Source: a virus. From it: a stretch of DNA of 64,000 bases. Location: positions 22,539 through 86,538 of the IMG/VR virus record IMGVR_UViG_3300035189_000033; one strand, given 5' to 3'. Below are positions 59,468 to 64,000 of this stretch, in pieces. A model generated the notes under the pieces. It made no database searches, was not told where the DNA came from, and saw nothing but the letters and a program-made list of their open reading frames with translations. The position numbers and the translations under genes were made by a program. Each line of letters begins with the position of its first letter. Position 1 is the stretch's first letter.

Positions 59468-60009
59468 CAGGCGGCGTCCTTCTGTTCGAGACAGGTGATT
59501 GCATCAGTAATGAGTTTGGCCGCGGCGGCGACGGTGTCTTCATCGACCGGCTTTTCCTGCCGGCGGCCGGCGTAGAGGTATTCGGCGTGTGGGTGATCCA
59601 GCATCCGCGCGCGCAACACGGCCTGCGCGCTGAGCAGCCGCCGTTCGTCGAGGGTGGCGGGGAGATAGAGCGGTTCGCCCAGGGCATCGGCGACGGCTTG
59701 CAGCGACCGGGTTTCGACCAGGCGATGGGTGGCGACGTAGACGGATCCGGCTTGGTGCTGAATGCGCTCGAACGCGCAACTGACGGTGGGATTGATGACG
59801 GTGCCGGACAACCGGCTGCCCGGGGACAACTGCATTGCTGCGCGGAGCAGCATGGCGGCTTCGATCTGGCTGATCATCCTGGGTTGCACCGGCATGCAAT
59901 CCTGGCTAGAACCGCAGGAGGTCGTGTCTGTGATGACACCGCCGGCTTCGCCTGATCCGGGCATGGTCCCTGATGGCGGGCACTCGTGACATTGGTGGGG
60001 ACTATTCAT
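59467..60009 (-). CDS. First gene of leftward early operon, unknown
   Basis: 180 residues from ATG 60009. A Cys/Ser-rich N-terminus (SPHQCHECPPS, SSQDC) is followed by a helical part beginning MISQIEAAMLLRAAMQLSPG and ending KLITDAITCLEQ. A shorter start at that Met is possible. It is the first gene after the operator pair at 60041-60093, so it should be the earliest product of the leftward transcript. No family is recognised. Confidence 0.6.
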   Translation of the reverse strand: MNSPHQCHECPPSGTMPGSGEAGGVITDTTSCGSSQDCMPVQPRMISQIEAAMLLRAAMQLSPGSRLSGTVINPTVSCAFERIQHQAGSVYVATHRLVETRSLQAVADALGEPLYLPATLDERRLLSAQAVLRARMLDHPHAEYLYAGRRQEKPVDEDTVAAAAKLITDAITCLEQKDAA

Positions 60010-60040
60010 CGCGCGCCGACCCTGAGTTGGTGCGGCGCAG

Positions 60041-60093
60041 TTAACCAATTTGGTGAGTTAGTTGTCCAGGGGAAATTTTACCAAACTGGTTAG
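60041..60093. promoter_or_regulatory. Left operator pair, repressor binding sites
   Basis: Two sites share the consensus R-CCA-R-T-W-TGGT-R-A. One, accaatttggt (60044-60054), is read forward; the other, accagtttggtaaaa (60080-60090 core), is read on the minus strand. They lie 36 bp apart between the first leftward gene and the repressor, and the second touches a TAAAAT -10-like element on the minus strand. They match the right pair, so the same protein should bind both. Confidence 0.65.
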
Positions 60094-60131
60094 TCTCAAT
60101 AAAATTCGGGGAGGGCTGTTAGATGACGGTT

Positions 60132-60668
60132 CTACGATTTCCGGCTTTGTCTGACGCTCAAGGTTCGGTCTTGCCAAAGGGTCACGATATCGAGAACGAA
60201 TTTCTGGTCCATCGGCTGGAGACTGCGCCAGAAGTCGAGCAGCATCCGCTCGACCATGGTGGCGCCCGGCGAGCGCAAATTCTGCGCATCGCGAATGCCT
60301 GGCAGCGGGCGTGGACTGCGGCCGGCTTCTGATTCAGTGACTAAATCGGCGAGCAGATTGATCACACCGAGCACGTAGGACTGGTCGCGCGGCGACAGGC
60401 TGCGCCAGAACGCCAGCAGGAAAGCCTCGATTTCGCTGGCGCGCGGCCGGCGGCCGGGTACGGTATGCGCGTTCGCCAGCAGATCGGCCTTGGTCAGCCC
60501 CAGCGCCGCCGACAGCCGCTCCAGCCACTTGTCATTGAGCCCGCGCTTGCCGTTTTCGAGCCGGGAAATCGTCTGCGCGGTGGTCCCCGCGGCGATGGCC
60601 AAGCTCTCCTGGCTCCACTGCCGGCGCTCGCGCTGCTCGCGTATGCGATTCTTCGATACCTGCTCCAC
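60132..60668 (-). CDS. CI-like phage repressor, XRE HTH family
   Basis: 178 residues from GTG 60668. Residues ~7-63 are an XRE helix-turn-helix (IREQRERRQWSQESLAIAAG, TAQTISRLENGKRGLNDKWL). Residues 80-109 and 139-168 are two copies of a helical motif with FWRSL-x-P-x-DQ-x-x-VL. There is no LexA/CI peptidase domain, so induction would not be by RecA-stimulated self-cleavage. Matching operator pairs on both sides support the call as immunity repressor. Confidence 0.8.
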   Translation of the reverse strand: MEQVSKNRIREQRERRQWSQESLAIAAGTTAQTISRLENGKRGLNDKWLERLSAALGLTKADLLANAHTVPGRRPRASEIEAFLLAFWRSLSPRDQSYVLGVINLLADLVTESEAGRSPRPLPGIRDAQNLRSPGATMVERMLLDFWRSLQPMDQKFVLDIVTLWQDRTLSVRQSRKS

Positions 60669-60701
60669 GGCTCTGTTGTGGCACGATTCGCCGGTAGTGA
60701 C

Positions 60702-60752
60702 AGCGCCAATATGGTAAATTTCCGCTTGCCGTGACCGGGCCAATATGGTGAT
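60702..60752. promoter_or_regulatory. Right operator pair, repressor/Cro binding sites
   Basis: Two direct repeats gccaatatggt at 60705-60715 and 60739-60749, 34 bp apart, lie between the repressor and the divergent Cro-like gene. They match the left pair (accaatttggt, accagtttggt) in the palindromic core. The second overlaps an ATG at 60745, which argues against that codon as the Cro start. Confidence 0.65.
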
Positions 60753-60762
60753 GTGGCATACC

Positions 60763-60987
60763 ATGATGCTCCGGACCTATCTCGCGCACCACAAGATCAG
60801 TGCAACCGCTTTCGCCGCCGAGATCGCAGTCTCGGGCGCCGCGCTGCATCGCTATATCAACGGCGAGCGCATCCCCCGCCCCGAGGTCATGCAACGCATC
60901 TGCGCTGCCACCCGCGGGAGTGTGCAGCCGAACGACTTTTTCCCTTTCACGCAACCTCAAGACGGGCCGCCCCTGGTGGCGGCGTGA
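60763..60987 (+). CDS. Cro-like small HTH protein
   Basis: 74 residues from ATG 60763; an ATG at 60745 overlaps an operator and was not used. LRTYLAHHKISATAFAAEIA is the first half of an XRE/Cro helix-turn-helix and SGAALHRYINGERIPRPEVM the second half. The single short domain and divergent orientation from the repressor fit a Cro role, lowering repressor and early gene transcription. Confidence 0.75.
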   Translation: MMLRTYLAHHKISATAFAAEIAVSGAALHRYINGERIPRPEVMQRICAATRGSVQPNDFFPFTQPQDGPPLVAA

Positions 60988-61133
60988 CGGCACACACAAA
61001 CCCGCCGGCAGGCCGGGGGCGTTAGCACGCGCATGTCTGCTTTGTTCCCTCCCTTCGATTGCGGACGGTCGGCAAAGCGGCTGTCCGACTTTTTCTAGGG
61101 CCAACAAACCTACCCAGGGGAAAGGTTACTTTC

Positions 61134-61847
61134 ATGGCACGCCGAAGCAGCGTCGATGAGCCGTCAGCACCCAGCAACTGCTCGGACGAAACCAAACGAC
61201 AGGCCTACCGCGAAGCGCTGATCCTGAAGATCGCCGCTGAAGGGGCGGCCGAAGCAGCAAAATCGAAGCTGGGATCATACCGCGCCTATCTGAAGGTCGC
61301 GGGCAAGCGGGGCGTCTCGACGCAGGCCATCATCAATGCCCTGGCGCATCGGTTCGAGGATCCGGATCTGGTGCTGATCGAGGAGCGCGAGCGGCTGCGC
61401 CTCTACGAACTCTCCGGCTTCCTGCCGGGCATCCGCGACAAACTGCTGAGCCGGCTCGACGTGCAGGAGCCGACGACGCGCGAGGAAGAAGAAAATCAGG
61501 TTCTCATCGCTTTCGATCGCGGCGCCCTGGCGGGACGTTCGGGCCATCCGCAGACCGTCAACGACTATCCGGTCGGATCGCCGGGCTACGTGAAGTGGAT
61601 CGAAGGCTGGCGCGCCGGCCAGCAGGCCATCGCCGACGAGATGGTTATGGAGCAAGAATCCCCGCGAACGGTCGAGCGGGTCGCCTCGCCGCCGCCGCCG
61701 CCGCCGCCGCGAGGGACAGCGGCCAAAGGGCGAGGCCGCCCGCGCAAGGCTGCCAAGTCAAATGCGCAACCCGGCCGCGGGGAGGCCGCGCTGCTTGCGC
61801 ATGACAGCAATGAATTACCCGGAGCGATCCCCCCGGCCGTCTTCTGA
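61134..61847 (+). CDS. Early phage protein with RMF-like segment
   Basis: 237 residues from ATG 61134, behind AGGGGAAAGG. Residues ~20-145 are helical and charged (ERERLRLYELSGFLPGIRDK). The segment GRSGHPQTVNDYPVGS followed by WIEGWRAGQ vaguely resembles the C-terminal part of ribosome modulation factor; this is a weak match. An eight-codon Pro run and a basic tail (GRGRPRKAAK, an AT-hook-like motif) end the protein. The function is unknown; DNA binding by the tail is possible. Confidence 0.6.
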   Translation: MARRSSVDEPSAPSNCSDETKRQAYREALILKIAAEGAAEAAKSKLGSYRAYLKVAGKRGVSTQAIINALAHRFEDPDLVLIEERERLRLYELSGFLPGIRDKLLSRLDVQEPTTREEEENQVLIAFDRGALAGRSGHPQTVNDYPVGSPGYVKWIEGWRAGQQAIADEMVMEQESPRTVERVASPPPPPPPRGTAAKGRGRPRKAAKSNAQPGRGEAALLAHDSNELPGAIPPAVF

Positions 61848-62383
61848 TGGACGGCTCCGGCGCGCTGCCGGACGAGCCGGTGATCCGCATCGTCGTGCCG
61901 GGCCCGCCCCGCGGCTGGCAGCGCGGCGGCCACAAGATCATCACGCCGAAGGACAAGACGAAGAAAGCCTTCGTCTCGACGTTCACGCGAGACGCAACCC
62001 GCAGCGAACAGGGTGCGATCCGCATGTTCGCCGAGCAGGCGATGGCCGGCCAGGCGCCGTTCCAGGATGCCGTCGACCTGCGCTACGGCGCGTTCTTCGA
62101 GATCCCGGCAAGCTGGTCTGCGGTGAAGCAGCGCCGTGCCGCGGCCGGCATGATCCTGCCCACGGTGCGGCCCGACTTCGACAACCTCATGAAGCAGGTC
62201 GATGCGCTGAAGGGCATCGTCTGGCGCGATGACGTCCAGGCGACGGACGTTCATTTCTGGAAACGCTACGCCGCCCATCCGCGCGTCGTGATGGAAATCC
62301 GCCTGATCAGCCCCGAGCGGCTGCGGCGGGAAGCGGCGGCCCTGGCAAGCGCGGCCGGGCTCACCGAAGGGTGGTTCGGATGA
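61847..62383 (+). CDS. rusA: RusA-type Holliday-junction resolvase
   Basis: 178 residues; its ATG overlaps the previous stop. VIRIVVPGPPRGWQ is the RusA opening strand. TVRPDFDNLMKQVDALKGIV followed by WRDD contains the catalytic acidic residues (D110, D112, D119, D128/D129). These enzymes cut four-way junctions formed during recombination and replication, useful alongside RecT and exonuclease. The length (about 120 in E. coli RusA) is larger here because of N- and C-terminal additions. Confidence 0.85.
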   Translation: MDGSGALPDEPVIRIVVPGPPRGWQRGGHKIITPKDKTKKAFVSTFTRDATRSEQGAIRMFAEQAMAGQAPFQDAVDLRYGAFFEIPASWSAVKQRRAAAGMILPTVRPDFDNLMKQVDALKGIVWRDDVQATDVHFWKRYAAHPRVVMEIRLISPERLRREAAALASAAGLTEGWFG

Positions 62384-62571
62384 TCGCCTCGCTGCGCCAG
62401 TTCCTGGCCCGCTGCCCCGTCGTTCTCGATGAGAAAAATCGGGACTGGCAGATCGCCGGGGCGCTGCAACGCCAGGGCATGGTGCGGCTGGAATGGATCG
62501 CCACCCGTGTCGCCCGGGTCTGGGCGACCGAAGCGGGCAAAAACGAACTGCAGAAGGTCGAAGCGTCATGA
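62380..62571 (+). CDS. Small early protein, unknown
   Basis: 63 residues from ATG 62380, overlapping the RusA stop by four bases. MIASLRQFLARCPVVLDEKN and EWIATRVARVWATEAG look like two amphipathic helices with a strand between, possibly a small winged helix. No family is recognised. It overlaps the methylase gene start by four bases. Confidence 0.55.
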   Translation: MIASLRQFLARCPVVLDEKNRDWQIAGALQRQGMVRLEWIATRVARVWATEAGKNELQKVEAS

Positions 62572-63560
62572 GCGCCGCCTATTACAACGAGGTCAACGCG
62601 CATGCCGCCGGATGGCTCCGCAACCTTGTCGCAGCCGGACTTATTTGCGCCGGCGACGTTGACGACCGCGATATCCGCGACGTCTGCGCCGATGACCTCA
62701 AAGGCTACACGCAGCACCATTTCTTCGCTGGCATCGGAATCTGGTCGCTTGCGCTCCGGATGGCAGGATGGCCAGACGATCGCCCCGTCACCACCGGATC
62801 CTGCCCATGCCAGCCTTTCAGCGGCGCAGGCAAAGGCGATGGGTTTGCTGACGAGCGGCATCTATGGCCTGCATGGCACTGGCTCATCGGCCAGTACCGC
62901 CCTGACACGATCTTTGGGGAGCAGGTTGCAGACAAGGGTGGCCGGTCGTGGCTCGACCTTGTATCGGCTGACCTGGAAACTCTCGCGTACGCCTTCGCGC
63001 CGGTCGTTCTTCCTGCTGCGTGCCTCGGAGCGCCCAACATCCGGCATCGTTTCTTCTGGGTGGCCGACGCCGACCCGGATGGATGGGCAGTCGAGCGGCA
63101 CCAGCGCGGCCAACGCGGGCAAGACGTTGACGGACGCGGCGCGGTGCGCGGGCTGGCCGACGCCGGCGGCGGTCGACGCAACCTCGATCTCGGAATCGCT
63201 GGCCAGCAAGCGGGCGCGGGGCTCGGGCGGGATCAATCTGAACACGGCGGCGCGCACCACAACCGGCTGGGCGACGCCAGCCGCGCGGGATTACCGCACG
63301 CCGAACCACAAGGCGCTGAAGGACCGGGGCGGCGGGACGAAGGGCGAGCAACTGAACAACCAAGCGGCCCATGTGATCCCTGGCGCGAGCTTGAATGGAT
63401 TGCCTGCCTCGACGGCAGGCGCCGGCCTACTCAACCCGGACTTTTCCCGCTGGCTGCTCGGCATCCCGGCGACGTGGCCAAACTGCGCGCCTACGGCAAC
63501 GCGATCAGCCCGCAAGTCGCCGCCGAAGTGATCCGCGCATACATGGAGCAGGCATCATGA
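62568..63560 (+). CDS. C5-cytosine DNA methyltransferase
   Basis: 330 residues from ATG 62568. Motif I HHFFAGIGIW (residues ~50-59), motif IV GSCPCQPFSGAGK with catalytic C81, the motif VI-like FGEQVA, the motif VIII-like NIRHRFFWVA, and the end motif LRAYGNAISPQVAAE are all present. Residues ~175-290 are low-complexity and variable, where a target-recognition domain would be. It methylates cytosine in DNA, probably protecting phage DNA from host restriction. A second open frame covers most of the gene (62839-63531). Confidence 0.85.
   Translation: MSAAYYNEVNAHAAGWLRNLVAAGLICAGDVDDRDIRDVCADDLKGYTQHHFFAGIGIWSLALRMAGWPDDRPVTTGSCPCQPFSGAGKGDGFADERHLWPAWHWLIGQYRPDTIFGEQVADKGGRSWLDLVSADLETLAYAFAPVVLPAACLGAPNIRHRFFWVADADPDGWAVERHQRGQRGQDVDGRGAVRGLADAGGGRRNLDLGIAGQQAGAGLGRDQSEHGGAHHNRLGDASRAGLPHAEPQGAEGPGRRDEGRATEQPSGPCDPWRELEWIACLDGRRRPTQPGLFPLAARHPGDVAKLRAYGNAISPQVAAEVIRAYMEQAS
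62839..63531 (+). CDS. Overlapping +1 reading frame inside the methylase gene
   Basis: A 230-codon frame from ATG 62839, fully inside the methylase gene in another frame; the open frame extends upstream to an ATG at 62602. It contains GSTLYRLTWKLSRTPSRRSF, repeated W-P-T-P/W-A-T-P-A motifs and an end LNPDFSRWLLGIPATW followed by CAPTATRS. From memory, a recurring phage protein pattern has these features. Part may be forced by the conserved methylase frame, for example LRAYGNA giving CAPTATRS. Dual coding is possible but unproven. Confidence 0.35.
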   Translation: MGLLTSGIYGLHGTGSSASTALTRSLGSRLQTRVAGRGSTLYRLTWKLSRTPSRRSFFLLRASERPTSGIVSSGWPTPTRMDGQSSGTSAANAGKTLTDAARCAGWPTPAAVDATSISESLASKRARGSGGINLNTAARTTTGWATPAARDYRTPNHKALKDRGGGTKGEQLNNQAAHVIPGASLNGLPASTAGAGLLNPDFSRWLLGIPATWPNCAPTATRSARKSPPK

Positions 63561-64000
63561 GCGGACAGCCATGGGACGATCCGCAGGACGCCCAACTGCG
63601 CGCCTTGTGGGCGACAGGCATGTCGGCCAAGGCGATCGGCGTGGCGATGGGCCGCTCGAAGAGCAGCATCATCGGCCGCGCCCATCGGCTTGATCTGGAA
63701 GGCCGCCCCTCGCCGATCAGACCTTTCACAAGCGCGGGGGAATGCGCGCCCTCCGCACGACATGCCGAAGGCGCGCCCTCCGCGCGACATGCCGAAGGCG
63801 CGCCCTCCGCGCGACGCAAAGCGGCGTCCGGCGACGCGCCGCCGAATCTGCGGGCGAGGAATGCACCCGCACCAAAGGTCACCTTGCCGCCGATTCAAAG
63901 GACTGAACCGCCCCTCGCGCCCCCTCGGGAGGCACCCCAAGCGCCGGTTGTGATCTTCAAGCCCCCCCCCCCCCCCCCCAGCACGGGGGCCCAGGTGGGC
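63557..64000 (+). CDS. GcrA-like cell-cycle regulator, cut by window end
   Basis: 148 codons visible, ATG overlapping the methylase stop. DDPQDAQLRALWATGMSAKA followed by GRSKSSIIGRAHRLDL and RPSPI matches the N-terminal helix-turn-helix of GcrA, the alphaproteobacterial regulator that works with sigma70 at methylated promoters. Three copies of a nine-residue repeat (APSARHAEG) and a Pro run follow. Phage copies could redirect host cell-cycle transcription. The C-terminus lies outside the window. An 18-base C run at 63962-63979 may contain a length error. Confidence 0.75.
   Translation, partial: MSGQPWDDPQDAQLRALWATGMSAKAIGVAMGRSKSSIIGRAHRLDLEGRPSPIRPFTSAGECAPSARHAEGAPSARHAEGAPSARRKAASGDAPPNLRARNAPAPKVTLPPIQRTEPPLAPPREAPQAPVVIFKPPPPPPSTGAQVG
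63744..63815 (+). repeat. 27-bp coding tandem repeat in gcrA-like gene
   Basis: Two full and one partial copy of gcgcgccctccgc-type 27-bp units encode A-P-S-A-R-H-A-E-G repeats. The third copy breaks off after 18 bp. Copy number changes would keep the frame. Confidence 0.75.

Noticed and set aside
60123-60332. Small plus-strand frame of 69 codons
   Set aside because: It lies antisense to the repressor's C-terminal coding region and in the middle of the immunity region, with no ribosome site.

Overview
The window reads as most of the genome of a temperate, P22-like (podovirus-type) phage of a high-GC alphaproteobacterium. The particle genes resemble the P22 set in order: scaffold, a coat of the P22 gp5 type, a gp4-like tail accessory factor, a gp10-like stabilisation protein and gp7/gp20/gp16-like ejection proteins. 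A GcrA-type regulator, a three-TM holin of the gene-transfer-agent type, a DUF29 gene and the GC-rich codon use point to an alphaproteobacterial host, with Rhodospirillales/Acetobacteraceae as a guess only. Terminase and portal genes are not in the window and probably lie just left of base 1. Family calls come from reading motifs; no database search was possible.

Layout. (1) 1-13.8 kb, plus strand: repeat protein, scaffold, coat, tail accessory protein, a gp10-like protein apparently split over three reading frames around lectin-like modules, a sulfotransferase-like gene and several small surface or fibre proteins. (2) 14.1-14.6 kb: a reversed coiled-coil gene between two copies of the preceding gene's 3' end. 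(3) 14.7-34.8 kb: ejection proteins, including a 4349-residue polyvalent protein with DNA methylase, SNF2-like helicase and JAB-like parts, and a gp16-like protein with a lysozyme domain; a DUF29/coiled-coil pair is inserted in reverse. (4) 34.96-41.8 kb: one plus-strand gene (34961-35320), then a minus-strand block of about 22 tiny overlapping genes with mostly unknown functions. (5) 41.8-45.4 kb: ATP-grasp enzyme, tail-collar fibre, lysozyme, holin and terminator. (6) 45.6-48.7 kb: two glycosyltransferase-like genes, a membrane coiled-coil protein, and a response-regulator receiver followed by a separate winged-helix protein. (7) 48.7-52.5 kb: small reversed genes, one plus-strand gene and a TnpB insertion element.

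(8) 52.56-60.0 kb: a tRNA-Arg 3' fragment (attachment site), integrase, excisionase and a leftward operon with RecT, DnaQ-like exonuclease and YqaJ exonuclease. (9) 60.0-61.0 kb: the immunity region, with a repressor between two pairs of matching operators and a divergent Cro-like gene. (10) 61.1-64.0 kb: rightward early genes with RusA, a cytosine methylase that may be dual-coding, and GcrA, cut by the window end.

How it fits together. The immunity region resembles the lambda plan: a leftward operon carrying recombination, xis and int, and a rightward operon carrying early genes. Particle genes and integrase lie on either side of the attachment fragment in continuous phage-like sequence, so the sequence looks like an unintegrated (circular, concatemeric or packaged) phage genome with attP, not an integrated prophage. 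The ejected proteins could degrade peptidoglycan and protect incoming DNA. The minus-strand blocks look like cargo added to the late region.
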